NCBI GenBank assembly: GCA_035560005.1 | Contig: DATMAN010000090.1 | Location: 23,955-87,954, forward strand | From: Burkholderiales bacterium | GTDB taxonomy: Bacteria > Pseudomonadota > Gammaproteobacteria > Burkholderiales > Eutrophovitaceae | DNA length: 64,000 nucleotides | Reading direction: 5' to 3' | Shown: positions 1 through 8,644 of the stretch, piece after piece | Position numbering within the stretch: the first letter of the stretch is position 1 | Layout of the letters: each line of letters opens with the position of its first letter | The notes under the pieces: generated by a model | Seen by the model: only the letters and a program-made list of their open reading frames with translations | Told to the model about the DNA's origin: nothing | Database searches by the model: none | Program-made: the position numbers and the translations under genes

Positions 1-961
1 GGGCGAAGCGCGCGGCGATCGGCGACACGAAGGCGTCGTAGACCGAGCGCTGGACGAGCACGCGCGAGCCGGCGGAGCAGGTCTGGCCGCCATTCTGCAC
101 GATGGCGTTGACGACCACGGGACAGACCGCTTCGATGTCGGCATCCTCGAACAGGATCTGCGGCGACTTGCCGCCGAGTTCCAGCACGCAGCCGATGTGA
201 TTCCTGGCCGCCGCCTGCTGCACCAGCGTGCCCACCTCGGGCGAACCGGTGAACGACAGGAAATTGATGCCGGAATGTGCCGAAAGCGCCGCACCGGCTT
301 CTTCTCCCAAGCCAGTGACGACGTTGACCGTGCCGTCCGGAAAGCCGGCCTCCATCGCGAGCTCCGCGAGACGCAGCGGCGTCATGCACGCTTCCTCGGC
401 CGGCTTCAGCACGACGGCATTGCCCATCGCCAGGGCCGGCGCAAGGCTCCGGCCGAACATCTGCGCCGGATAGTTCCAAGGGATGATATGGCCGGTAACG
501 CCATGGGGCTCGCGCAGCACCGTGACCAGATAACCCTCGAGGAACGGGATCGTCTCGCCGTGCACCTTGTCGGCTGCCGCGCCGTAATACTCGAAGTAGC
601 GGGCCGCGGCGCTGATGTCGGCACGCGCCTGCTTCATCGGCTTACCGGTGTCGCGCGCCTCCAGTTCAGCGAGTTCGTCGAAGTGGTCGAGGATCTTCCG
701 GGAAAGCTTCGCGAGCAGCCGGCCCCGCTCCAGCGCCGGCATGCGTCCCCACGGTCCCTCGTCGAAGGCCCGCCGTGCCGCCCTGACCGCGGCGTCCACG
801 TCCGCGGCGGCGCCGCGCGCGATCCGAGCAAAGACATTCCCGTCGCTCGGGCAGATCACGTCGAGCGTTCGCCCGTCTGCGGCGGGGCGCCACTGGCCGT
901 CGATCAGATTCATGCGCGCCGAAACCGTGGCCGGGGCGCGCGCTGTACCCGCAAGACTCAT
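1..961 (-). CDS. Aldehyde dehydrogenase (NAD(P)+-dependent), 3' end cut off by the window
   Basis: This is the N-terminal 320 residues of an ALDH-superfamily enzyme, which oxidises an aldehyde to the acid with NAD(P)+. The visible family marks are the PWNYP cofactor segment (about residue 161), the ELGGKSP box with the general-base Glu (about 261), and the catalytic Cys (about 295) in NGGQTCSAGSR. The ATG at 961 is preceded by GGAGG at good spacing; a later in-frame Met (MNLIDG) has no such site. The last 150 or so residues lie outside the window. The sequence resembles betaine/aromatic-aldehyde type ALDHs, but the substrate cannot be told from it. Confidence 0.93.
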   Translation of the reverse strand, partial: MSLAGTARAPATVSARMNLIDGQWRPAADGRTLDVICPSDGNVFARIARGAAADVDAAVRAARRAFDEGPWGRMPALERGRLLAKLSRKILDHFDELAELEARDTGKPMKQARADISAAARYFEYYGAAADKVHGETIPFLEGYLVTVLREPHGVTGHIIPWNYPAQMFGRSLAPALAMGNAVVLKPAEEACMTPLRLAELAMEAGFPDGTVNVVTGLGEEAGAALSAHSGINFLSFTGSPEVGTLVQQAAARNHIGCVLELGGKSPQILFEDADIEAVCPVVVNAIVQNGGQTCSAGSRVLVQRSVYDAFVSPIAARFA

Positions 962-989
962 CGCTCCCTCCGCAGGTGCACCGCTTCGC

Positions 990-1670
990 TCATGTCTGTT
1001 TCAACGGCATGAGGGTCAGTTCGACGCGCCGATTCAGGGCGCGCCCCTCCTGGGTGTCGTTGCTCGCCACCGGACGCGTCTCGCCGGCCCCGATGACAAT
1101 CATGCGCTCCTGTTTGATGCCGCGTCCGACCAGATACTGCGCCACGGTGTTCGCGCGCCGTTCCGAGAGCGTCTGGTTGGTCTGCTCGCTGCCCACGCTG
1201 TCGGTATGCCCAGCCACTTCCACGATGGTTTTCTCGTACTTCTTCAGCACCAACGCGACGCTGTCCAGCACCTTGAAGAACCTGGAATCCAGATCCGCGC
1301 TGCCGGTCCTGAACGTGATGTTGCTGGGCATGTTGAGCGTGATGTTTTCGCCGTTGCGCGTCACGCTCACGCCGGTGCCCTGCAGCTCCTTGCGCAGCTC
1401 CGCCTCCTGTTTGTCCATGTAAGCGCCGACAGCGCCTCCGGCCAGCGCACCCACGCCTGCGCCGAGCAGCGCGCGCCGGCGCCGCTCGCGCGCGTCATCG
1501 CCGCTGATCGCGCCGATGACCGCGCCCGCCGCCGCTCCGATGCCGGCGCCCTTCGCGGTGTTGCTGACCTTCTGCTCGCCGGTGTAGGGATCGACGGTCT
1601 GGCAGCCGGCGGCCAGCAGCATGCCGGACAACGCGGCCCCGGCGACCTTGATTCCCATCGAGTGCTTCAT
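990..1670 (-). CDS. OmpA-family lipoprotein with glycine-zipper region
   Basis: A 226-residue outer-membrane lipoprotein of the YiaD type. A signal peptide ends in a lipobox with Cys at residue 23. It is followed by a Gly/Ala-rich glycine-zipper stretch (about 40-85) that should insert in or associate with the membrane. The C-terminal OmpA domain (about 110-220) carries GHTDSVGS, LSERRA and the Asp/Arg pair that binds diaminopimelate in peptidoglycan. The frame opens further upstream, but the ATG at 1670 has AGGAGA just before it and starts directly at the signal peptide, so it is preferred. It lies head to head with the di-heme cytochrome at 1821. Its likely role is tethering the outer membrane to the cell wall. 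Confidence 0.92.
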   Translation of the reverse strand: MKHSMGIKVAGAALSGMLLAAGCQTVDPYTGEQKVSNTAKGAGIGAAAGAVIGAISGDDARERRRRALLGAGVGALAGGAVGAYMDKQEAELRKELQGTGVSVTRNGENITLNMPSNITFRTGSADLDSRFFKVLDSVALVLKKYEKTIVEVAGHTDSVGSEQTNQTLSERRANTVAQYLVGRGIKQERMIVIGAGETRPVASNDTQEGRALNRRVELTLMPLKQT

Positions 1671-1820
1671 GAAGGCTCTCCTGTGAACGTTTCCCGTCTG
1701 CGCCCGCGAAGATCCGCAGGCCGGCAATCGGGCGTCATTCTATCAAGCGGCCGCGCGGCGCCGCGCCCGCCGCGCAGCGGTGCAATAATCGCGGCGAAAT
1801 ACCGCCCCTGGATACGCGAT

Positions 1821-3254
1821 ATGCACGCAAGACTCCTGCTGCTCCTTGCCTGCCTGCCGGCCGCGGCGTTGTTTGCCCAGACCGGGTTTGCGCCGCAGGC
1901 GCTTTCCGCCGGCGCATTTACCGTGGAAGACGCCGGCAGCGGCGCTTATTCGCACGCCTCGCCGCTGCTGACGGCCGAGCAGCGCGAACTCTTCGCGCTG
2001 GGCCGGCGCATGTTTCACAACAAGTGGGCGTTCTACTGGTTCGAGAACGCGGAATGGGGACGCGGCCCTACCTCCAACGCCCAGGCCTGCGCGAGCTGCC
2101 ACGCGCACAACGGGCGCGGGCTGGCGCCTGGAGATGTCGGGCAGGCAGGCAGTGCTCCGGGCGAACCGGAAGCGCCGCGCGACAGCCACATCGCGGTAGA
2201 AGCGGAACCCACCGTTCAGCTCGTCGTGAGACTCAGCCTGCCTGGTGAGGATCCGCATGGCGGGCCGCGGCCGCACCCGGACTATGGCGACCAGTTGCAG
2301 AACGTCGGGGTCCGCGGAGTCGTTCCGGCGGAGGCCGAAATCGCGATCGACTGGGTCGAAAAGACCGTGGCCTTCCGGGACGGCGAAATCGTGCGCCTGC
2401 GCCAGCCGCGTCTGCGCTTGAGCCGGTTGGCATTCGGCCCACTGGGCGATGAAACGCTGCTCTCGCTCAGGCTCGCGCCGCCGCTGATTGGCCTCGGCTT
2501 GCTGGAAGCAGTGCCCGAGGAGGACATTGAAAGGCTGGCAGCGCGCACGCCGGCCGACGGGATTCGCGGCCGCGCGAACCGGGTATGGGACGCGAGCCGC
2601 CAGAAGACCGTACTCGGCCGCTTCGGTCTCAAGGCCAACCACGGCAGTGTGCGCGAACAGGTGGCCGCCGCGTTCCTCAACGATCTGGGCTTGAGCAACC
2701 CGGTCTATCCGGACCAGAACTGCCCGCCGGTGCAGAAAGCCTGCCGCGAGCAGATGGTGGCAGGCAAACCGGAGATCACGGCGCTGCGCCTGGCGGCGAC
2801 CGAACTGTACGTGCGCGCGCTGCTGGTCCCGGCGCGGCGCAACGTCGACGATCCTCGGGTACGGCGAGGCGAACAGCTCTTCGAGCAAGCGCGTTGCGCG
2901 GTGTGCCACGTGCCGGAGCTGAAGACCGGCGCAGCCACCGGGCTGCCGCAGCTCGCGCACCAGACCATTCGTCCCTACACCGATCTGCTGCTACACGACA
3001 TGGGCGAAGGACTGGCCGACGGTCGGCCGGACTATCTGGCCTCGGGGCGCGAGTGGCGCACTGCGCCGCTCTGGGGTATCGGCCTGTCGAAGACCGTGAA
3101 CGGCGCGGGCGCCTTCCTGCACGACGGCCGCGCTCGAGATTTCACCGAGGCCATCCTGTGGCACGGCGGTGAGGCAGAAGTCTCGCGCGAGGCCTACCGC
3201 GCCATGCCGAAGCAGGAGCGCGAAGCGCTGACTGCGTTCCTCGCATCGCTCTGA
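1821..3254 (+). CDS. Secreted di-heme cytochrome of the DHOR (DUF1111) family
   Basis: A 477-residue periplasmic protein with an N-terminal signal peptide (cleavage near FAQ, residue 20). It has two c-type heme sites, CASCH at 90-94 and CAVCH at 359-363. Both this spacing and the C-terminal segments (LHDMGEGLADG, GAFLHDGRA) are typical of the di-heme oxidoreductase-like family, relatives of MauG and cytochrome c peroxidase. The reaction is not known; electron transfer or peroxidase chemistry in the periplasm is inferred. The ATG at 1821 begins the signal sequence. The same frame is open far upstream across the opposite-strand OmpA gene, but that extension is not coding. A possible -10 (AATAAT, 1784-1789) lies upstream. 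Confidence 0.88.
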   Translation: MHARLLLLLACLPAAALFAQTGFAPQALSAGAFTVEDAGSGAYSHASPLLTAEQRELFALGRRMFHNKWAFYWFENAEWGRGPTSNAQACASCHAHNGRGLAPGDVGQAGSAPGEPEAPRDSHIAVEAEPTVQLVVRLSLPGEDPHGGPRPHPDYGDQLQNVGVRGVVPAEAEIAIDWVEKTVAFRDGEIVRLRQPRLRLSRLAFGPLGDETLLSLRLAPPLIGLGLLEAVPEEDIERLAARTPADGIRGRANRVWDASRQKTVLGRFGLKANHGSVREQVAAAFLNDLGLSNPVYPDQNCPPVQKACREQMVAGKPEITALRLAATELYVRALLVPARRNVDDPRVRRGEQLFEQARCAVCHVPELKTGAATGLPQLAHQTIRPYTDLLLHDMGEGLADGRPDYLASGREWRTAPLWGIGLSKTVNGAGAFLHDGRARDFTEAILWHGGEAEVSREAYRAMPKQEREALTAFLASL

Positions 3255-3360
3255 AGCAATGCAGGATCAGGTGCCCGGCTTCGGGAGGGAGGACTCGGGC
3301 GGGCGGTCCCGGCGTTTTCTGTCACGCTTCTCGCCTCTTTCCTGACGCCTCAGGCCTTCT

Positions 3361-3933
3361 TCAGCTCTCGGTCTTCCTGATTTCCTTCTCGTCGGCCCAT
3401 TCGAGCAGGCCGTTCTGGACGTTCCACAGCTGCAGCGTGAACTTGTAGTAGACATCCTTGACCTTCTTGGTCTCCTTGACGATGGAGACGATGCTGCCGC
3501 CAAGCCGGTAGCCGGCCCCGACCATCTTTCCGATCTCTGCGGCCTGCTCCTTCTGGTAGTACTCGCTCTGCTGGCGCTGCAGTTCGGCGATCTGCCGCTG
3601 CATGTCGGCCTCGTCGACCGCGAAGCGCACCTTTCCGCTCTTGGAGAGCTGCGCGCGAATCGAATCGGTGATGGCGCGCGTGTCGATGTACTCGCTGGTC
3701 TTGTTCTTCACCTCCTGCACGGTGATGATCGGCTGGTTGCCGTTGGCGATCACCGGCGCCTGAAGCATCGAGCGGGCCATCGACTCGGCGATCTGCTGCA
3801 GATCGGTCGAACCGAATTCCACCGTCACGGTTTCCACCGCGCCCGCATCGCCGTAGCGCACCTGCTTGCTGCAGCCGGCCACGGCGATCGTGGCCAGCGC
3901 GACGGTGGCGAGCGCCCTGAAGATCGTGTTCAT
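3361..3933 (-). CDS. lpoB: Penicillin-binding protein activator LpoB
   Basis: A 190-residue outer-membrane lipoprotein (lipobox AVAGC, Cys at about 21) matching LpoB. LpoB spans the periplasm and stimulates the transglycosylase and transpeptidase activity of class A PBP1b during cell-wall growth. Visible family features are an NGNQPIITVQEVKNKTSEYIDTR-like core, the GKVRFAVDEADMQRQ segment and the C-terminal GYRLGGSIVSI...YYKFTLQLWN strand set. It is the last gene of a three-lipoprotein operon, with 11 bp after ycfL and 22 bp between the first two genes. Like many non-enteric homologues it lacks the long Pro-rich linker of E. coli LpoB. Start chosen at the signal-peptide Met. Confidence 0.93.
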   Translation of the reverse strand: MNTIFRALATVALATIAVAGCSKQVRYGDAGAVETVTVEFGSTDLQQIAESMARSMLQAPVIANGNQPIITVQEVKNKTSEYIDTRAITDSIRAQLSKSGKVRFAVDEADMQRQIAELQRQQSEYYQKEQAAEIGKMVGAGYRLGGSIVSIVKETKKVKDVYYKFTLQLWNVQNGLLEWADEKEIRKTES

Positions 3934-3944
3934 CGTTGCCTCCG

Positions 3945-4349
3945 CTATTCCTTGATCAAGAGCCTGAAGTCCTGCGCGTTGACGCCGGGCGCGACGGTAC
4001 GGATCGTGCGTCGCTCGTCCGGATAGAGGATCAACGGCTTCCAGGCTTCCTCCGGTGCGACACTCATGCCGTCGGGCTCGAACCAGAGGAAGCGGTATTC
4101 CAGCGACTGATTGCGCGATTTTTCGTTCTCCAGGTCGACGTCCACCCGCAGGATGCCTTCGTTCACCACGCAGCGCATCTGGACGATGCCCACGTCGGGA
4201 TCGCCCAGGAACTGCACCTTCTCCTTGACCAGCCTCGCGGTCGAGCCAGATTCCTTGAAGCCGGGGCAGGACTCCGAGGGCAGCGGCGGGCCCTTGGCCC
4301 TGCATCCGCCGAGCAGCGCCAGCGCGACCAGCAGTACGGCGATTCTCAT
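3945..4349 (-). CDS. YcfL-family lipoprotein (DUF1425)
   Basis: A 134-residue lipoprotein with signal peptide and lipobox LLGGC (Cys at about 16). The C-terminal domain is an immunoglobulin-like beta fold of the YcfL type, with the pattern LRVDVDLENEKSRNQSLEYRFLWFEPDG and a following segment on YPDERRTIRTVAP. In E. coli ycfL sits directly before lpoB (ycfM), and the same order is kept here, which supports both calls. The molecular role is unknown; a function with LpoB at the outer membrane or cell wall is inferred from the constant neighbourhood. Confidence 0.88.
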   Translation of the reverse strand: MRIAVLLVALALLGGCRAKGPPLPSESCPGFKESGSTARLVKEKVQFLGDPDVGIVQMRCVVNEGILRVDVDLENEKSRNQSLEYRFLWFEPDGMSVAPEEAWKPLILYPDERRTIRTVAPGVNAQDFRLLIKE

Positions 4350-4371
4350 GGCGATCTCCTTGCCGTTGGGG

Positions 4372-5820
4372 TCATCTTAGCCCAAGGCCCATTGCGCTTG
4401 CGCGTGCCTTCGGCTGCCGTCCTGAAGGCGCAGCGGGCGACACCAGATAGACCTGCGAGCCGAGCATCCGGATACACGCCAACGCGTAACGCCCCTGAAC
4501 GTTGACCGGGAACTCGTGGCGCCCGGCCCCCGTATCCACCGTCAGGAGGTGATCGCCCGGAGTCACGCTCGTGCGCGCCACGGAGATCGTGGCAGGCAAT
4601 GTGCGCCAGCCGCGCTCGTCCGCCTGCTCGGTCAGCACTGCCCCGATCATGACCAGCGCACCCGCAAGCCCGCTGTCGTCGCGTTTCAAGGCCTGGCGCT
4701 GCAGCGCGACCTTGCCGGTGGCACGCACGAAAGCGCGCAACAGGATCCAGGGCATGTCGTCGTGCAACTGACGGCGCGACATCAGGTCGATGCTGGTGAT
4801 CACCGGAGGTTCGCCCAGGTCGCGTCCGTCCACGGTGAGCGCGCGCACGGAGGTCGCGGCGTCCCCCGGACGGATCACCGGCACGGACACCGGCGCGAGC
4901 GCGACGCCGTACTCGGTGAAGACCGGCAGGTTGAAATTCGCCGAGTCGCGGGCAGGCGCGCTCCCGCTCTCCACGACAATCAGCAGCTCCGCAAGGTCGG
5001 ATCGGTGATCCAGCACGCGCGCGTCCAGTCCTTCGAGGGATCTCTCCAGCAGCGCGATCCCCGGTCGCAACTCGATCGCCTGACGATAACCGGCCGCCGC
5101 GAGGCTGGGCTCGCCCAGCGCCTCGTAGATGAAGCCAGCGAGGTAGTGACTGAAGGCGCTCTGGTAGCTGTTCTTCAGCGCGAGCACCTCGGGGTTGTCG
5201 ATCGTCTCGACCGGATAGCCGTCCAGCTCCTTGAAGCTCGGGCGCGCGCCGTGCTTCCTGGCCTGCTCTTCGGCCTCCAGTACCTGCCTGGCACGCAGAC
5301 TGGCGATCACGGCCTCGCGCTCATGCGCGCGCTTGACCGCCACGCGCGCCTTGTCCCACTCTCCCAGCGCCAGGTGATTGAGCGCCATGCGCGCGCTGAG
5401 CATCACTTTCTCGAAGTCCGCGCCTTCGTACGGCCGCAAGCGGTCGTTCACCAGGATCGAGCCCAGATCGCGCAGCAGCCGCTCGGGATGGGCGCGGGCC
5501 GTGTCTTCCCACATCTGCACGCGCTGTTCCGCCATGAGCCAGGCGGTCTGGCTGTCTGCGAAGCGATGTGCCAGCCGCAACAGCTCGCCCTTTTCCAGGT
5601 AGTACAGAAGATCCTTTCGCGCGCGCCGGTTGTAGCCGTCGTAGACCGCCATCGCCTGGTCGATGGCACCGTGCCCGGCCAGATCCAGCGTGCGGGTCAG
5701 CTCGACATCGTAGCTGCGCAATGTGGCGCAAGCCGAAAGAAGGGCGGCCAGCAGCAACGCCGGAGCCCAGGGCTTCCGGCGTTGTTCGGCAAGATCAATC
5801 GGGGGCGGTGTTTCCGTCAC
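4372..5820 (-). CDS. COG3014-type lipoprotein, first gene of the LpoB operon
   Basis: A 482-residue predicted lipoprotein. A basic start (RRKPWAP) leads into a hydrophobic stretch ending in a lipobox (LLSAC). The body is rich in helices with a TPR-like part (about 50-260: repeated AxxxYxxxxxL motifs such as GEPSLAAAGYRQAIELRPG) and a C-terminal beta-rich part (about 290-460) with a PGDH-type turn. The COG3014 family regularly occurs just before the YcfL and LpoB genes, as here. Function is unknown, probably an envelope assembly factor. The start is a GTG at 5820 without a strong ribosome site, so the exact N-terminus is uncertain. Confidence 0.82.
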   Translation of the reverse strand: MTETPPPIDLAEQRRKPWAPALLLAALLSACATLRSYDVELTRTLDLAGHGAIDQAMAVYDGYNRRARKDLLYYLEKGELLRLAHRFADSQTAWLMAEQRVQMWEDTARAHPERLLRDLGSILVNDRLRPYEGADFEKVMLSARMALNHLALGEWDKARVAVKRAHEREAVIASLRARQVLEAEEQARKHGARPSFKELDGYPVETIDNPEVLALKNSYQSAFSHYLAGFIYEALGEPSLAAAGYRQAIELRPGIALLERSLEGLDARVLDHRSDLAELLIVVESGSAPARDSANFNLPVFTEYGVALAPVSVPVIRPGDAATSVRALTVDGRDLGEPPVITSIDLMSRRQLHDDMPWILLRAFVRATGKVALQRQALKRDDSGLAGALVMIGAVLTEQADERGWRTLPATISVARTSVTPGDHLLTVDTGAGRHEFPVNVQGRYALACIRMLGSQVYLVSPAAPSGRQPKARASAMGLGLR

Positions 5821-5854
5821 AGGGCGCGGGAACGACGCCCGACCCCGCCGCCGG

Positions 5855-6808
5855 TCAGCGGATCGCGACCGGCGCCACCGTCGAACCCGTGCCGCCCTTG
5901 ACCTTGAGCGGCTGCACGACGAAGGCGAACTCGTACGCCTTTTTCGCCGCCAGCTCGTCGAGCTTGACGTTCTCGAGCAGAAAGATGCCGTTGACGACCA
6001 GGGCGATCTGATGCACCGGCAACGAGAGTTGCTTGTCCGGGTTGGGCGCGACCTCCACTCCGAAGGTGTCCGCGCCGATCAGCATGACGTCCTGCTTCGC
6101 CAGCCACTCCGCGGCCGGCACCCCGATGCCGGGCGTATTGCTGTTGTACTTGGCGTTGTCCACGCCCCAGAGCTTGCCCCAGCCGGTGTGGATCAGCACC
6201 GCGTCGCCTGGTTGCAGGCTCACACCCTGGCGTTTCAGCGCGGCCTGCAGGTCGTCGGGCATGATCTCGTAGCCCGAAGCCAGCATGTCCGTGCTTTTGA
6301 GCGCTGCCACATCGATCAGCACGCCGCGCGTGAAGAGCATGCCGATCTTGTCCACGCCCAGCCTGGTGAAGCCGTTGCGCGTGGCGATCTCGTCGCTCTT
6401 GAAGCAGTTGTAGAGCAGCCCGTCGATGCCCTGGTGGGAGAACATGTCGAGCTGGGTACCGACCTGGCCGATCTCGCTGATCACCAGCTCTTCGTTGGTG
6501 ATGCGCTTGTTCGTGCCCATCGGCCCGCCGGTGCGCTTGGTGTGCAGGTCGAAGCGCCGCGTGCCGAAGAAAGGCATGTCCATCGACAGCACGCGTCCCA
6601 GCTCGATCACTTCGCCGCTGCGGATGAGCCGCGCCGCGCGCATCACGGTCTCGGGCTTCATGTGGTTGGCCGCACCGCGCTCGTCCGCCGCGCCCCATTT
6701 CGACGGGCAGCGCTCGCCTGGGGCAGGCGGGGTCCAGCTCTGCGCAGCGACGGACGCGGCTGCGAGCAGCATGGTACCTGCAAGGATCGCTTCAAATCGG
6801 GTCCTCAT
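5855..6808 (-). CDS. Secreted cyclase-family protein (kynurenine formamidase fold)
   Basis: A 317-residue protein of the Cyclase family (PF04199; relatives are kynurenine formamidase KynB and isatin hydrolase). It opens with a clear Sec signal peptide (cleavage near VAAQ, residue 23), so it should act in the periplasm. KynB-type enzymes are usually cytoplasmic. The metal-site region reads GTQLDMFSHQG, close to the family pattern GTHxDxPxH, with Gln replacing the first His. Later marks are VLIHTGWGK and GADTFGVEVAP. The ATG at 6808 has GGAGGAAAG before it. Substrate unknown; hydrolysis of an amide or lactone-like compound is inferred. It lies 34 bp before the lipoprotein operon, possibly cotranscribed. 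Confidence 0.85.
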   Translation of the reverse strand: MRTRFEAILAGTMLLAAASVAAQSWTPPAPGERCPSKWGAADERGAANHMKPETVMRAARLIRSGEVIELGRVLSMDMPFFGTRRFDLHTKRTGGPMGTNKRITNEELVISEIGQVGTQLDMFSHQGIDGLLYNCFKSDEIATRNGFTRLGVDKIGMLFTRGVLIDVAALKSTDMLASGYEIMPDDLQAALKRQGVSLQPGDAVLIHTGWGKLWGVDNAKYNSNTPGIGVPAAEWLAKQDVMLIGADTFGVEVAPNPDKQLSLPVHQIALVVNGIFLLENVKLDELAAKKAYEFAFVVQPLKVKGGTGSTVAPVAIR

Positions 6809-6852
6809 CTCTTTCCTCCGTCATCGTTCTTTTGTACGCCGGCGCGTCTAGC

Positions 6853-8106
6853 TTAGCGCAATTCGGCACGCTCACCGGTGGCGGGCCGCGCGCGCAGCAT
6901 CCAGGCGAACGCGAACAGTTCGAGCACGAAGAAAAAGCCGAACGCGGCGCTGTATCCGTCCGCCAGATATCCGCCGGAGGGCGCGGGCCAGAGATCCACG
7001 ATCGCGCCGAACAGCCACTGCGTCGCGAACGCGGTCAGGAAGACCAGAAGATTGAGCGCCGTGTTGGCACGGCCGGTCAGCGCCATCGGAAAGCTTTGCG
7101 ACACGATCGTAAAAGCGAGGCTGCCGGAAGTACCGAAGAAGCCGAATGCGCCCCACAGCAGCAGCGGGCTCGCGGTCGCGCCGAGCACGAGCGGCAGCTG
7201 CACGGCGAGAAACACGCCGGTCGCCGCGACGAATACGGTGAAGGGCGCAACTCCGCGGCGGGCGAGCCGCGCTGCGCACGCGCCCCAGAACAGAAACCCG
7301 CACATCGTGGCGCCGCCCAGCGCCAGGAGATGCTTCGCGATCTCGCTGCGGTCCAGCCGCGCGACGTCCGCGAGCCACGGTCCCGCCCAAAGCCCCTGGA
7401 TCGCCATGTTGAGCGCCTGAAACAGCGTCGAGGCTAGCGCGATGCGCCAGAAGGTCGCCGAACGGAAGACCATCACCACACCCGCCATCTGCTGTGCCAG
7501 CGTCTCGGTCGCGCGTCCGGAAGCGCGCTCCGGTACCACAAAGAAGATTGCGCCCGACACAACCATGCACGCGGCGCCCAGTGCGATGAACACGCCGCGC
7601 CAGTCGATCACGGCGAGCACCGCTTCCACCGGCGCGGTCGACGCCACCGCGCCGAGTCCGCCCGCGAAGAAGACCCAGCCGCTCCTGGCAGGCAGTTGTC
7701 CGATCGGAAACCAGAGCGTGAACGCCTTGATGCTCGACATCAGGCAGCCGCAGACGCCCAGGCCAATCAGCGCGCGGGCACCGAACAGAACGGCCGGACT
7801 GCCGGCCGCGCCGAACAGCATGGCTCCGGTACCCGCGATGAGCAACAGCGCGGCGTTGGTGCGGCGCGGTCCGAAGCGGTCGAGCAGCATCCCGAGGGGA
7901 ATCTGGAACGCGCCAAAGGCGAGAAAGTACGCCGCGGTGAGCAGTCCGAGCTGCGTGGCGGAGAGAGAGAATTCGGCCACCAGCTCCGGCGCGATCACCG
8001 CATTGACGCTGCGGAACAGATAGGACAGGAAATAGCCCGCCGAAAACGGCAGCACGATCGCCGCGGGCGGGGCCGCGGCGCGCGCTTCGGTGCCGCGCAG
8101 GCTCAC
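6853..8106 (-). CDS. MFS transporter
   Basis: A 417-residue major facilitator with about 12 membrane helices. It carries the cytoplasmic loop motif between TM2 and TM3 as GMLLDRFGPRRT (consensus GxLaDrxGrkxx) and a long polar loop mid-protein (about residues 195-215). Substrate cannot be inferred; the closest feel is the nitrate/sugar-acid style MFS_1 group. The GTG start at 8106 overlaps the stop of the upstream small membrane gene by 4 bp (GTGA), suggesting translational coupling. The frame is open further upstream, but that part is out-of-phase sequence of the neighbour. Confidence 0.86.
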   Translation of the reverse strand: MSLRGTEARAAAPPAAIVLPFSAGYFLSYLFRSVNAVIAPELVAEFSLSATQLGLLTAAYFLAFGAFQIPLGMLLDRFGPRRTNAALLLIAGTGAMLFGAAGSPAVLFGARALIGLGVCGCLMSSIKAFTLWFPIGQLPARSGWVFFAGGLGAVASTAPVEAVLAVIDWRGVFIALGAACMVVSGAIFFVVPERASGRATETLAQQMAGVVMVFRSATFWRIALASTLFQALNMAIQGLWAGPWLADVARLDRSEIAKHLLALGGATMCGFLFWGACAARLARRGVAPFTVFVAATGVFLAVQLPLVLGATASPLLLWGAFGFFGTSGSLAFTIVSQSFPMALTGRANTALNLLVFLTAFATQWLFGAIVDLWPAPSGGYLADGYSAAFGFFFVLELFAFAWMLRARPATGERAELR

Positions 8107-8486
8107 CGGGTGCGGCGCGCAACGCTCCCGTCGAAGCCGAGCGCCCGATTGATCAGCAACGACAGAATGGAAACGAACAGCGCGATCAGCGCACCGGACC
8201 AGAATCCCGCGACCTGGAAACCCGGAACAGCCCACGCCACCAGCAGGAGCATGAGCGCGTTGGCCACCAGAATGAACAGGCCGAAGGTCACCACCGTGAG
8301 CGGCAGGGTGAGAATCAGCACGATCGGCTTGATGAAGGCGTTCGCCATGCCCAACAGCAGGCCCGAGACGAAGAGCGCTTGTGCGTCGTCGAACGCGATG
8401 CCCTGGAACACCGCGTCCGCCACCCACAGCGAAAGCGTGTTCACGCCCCAGAACAGCAGGAAGCTCACGACCGGGTGATAGCGCAT
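8103..8486 (-). CDS. Phage-holin-like small membrane protein (YvlD/COG1950 family)
   Basis: A 127-residue integral membrane protein with four hydrophobic helices. It matches the family often annotated phage holin family protein (YvlD, DUF360). A typical mark is GMANAFIKPIVLILTLPLTVVTFGLFILVANALMLLL, a sequence dense in small and hydrophobic residues after NA(F/L)IKP. Despite the name it is a housekeeping bacterial family of unknown function, and there is no phage context here. Start taken at the ATG at 8486; an in-frame ATG at 8504 (MLRLRAMRYHP) is equally possible because neither has a clear ribosome site. It is followed by the coupled MFS gene. Confidence 0.82.
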   Translation of the reverse strand: MRYHPVVSFLLFWGVNTLSLWVADAVFQGIAFDDAQALFVSGLLLGMANAFIKPIVLILTLPLTVVTFGLFILVANALMLLLVAWAVPGFQVAGFWSGALIALFVSILSLLINRALGFDGSVARRTR

Positions 8487-8644
8487 GGCGCGCAATCGTA
8501 GCATGCGCCCGGTGCTACACTGCGCGCCTTTGCCGAGGACAGAGGACGAATTCGCGAGGACGCTCGACAGAAGACCCAAGACTGCGAACTCGCTTGTCAT
8601 CTGTCACTTGTCGCCTGTCGCCGATCGTTCGCCACTCGCCTTTC

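Noticed and set aside
615..1820. Upstream extension of the di-heme cytochrome frame
   Set aside because: It runs antisense to two real genes and would bury the signal peptide.
8103..8486. Prophage holin
   Set aside because: The family name is historical; no phage genes lie around it.
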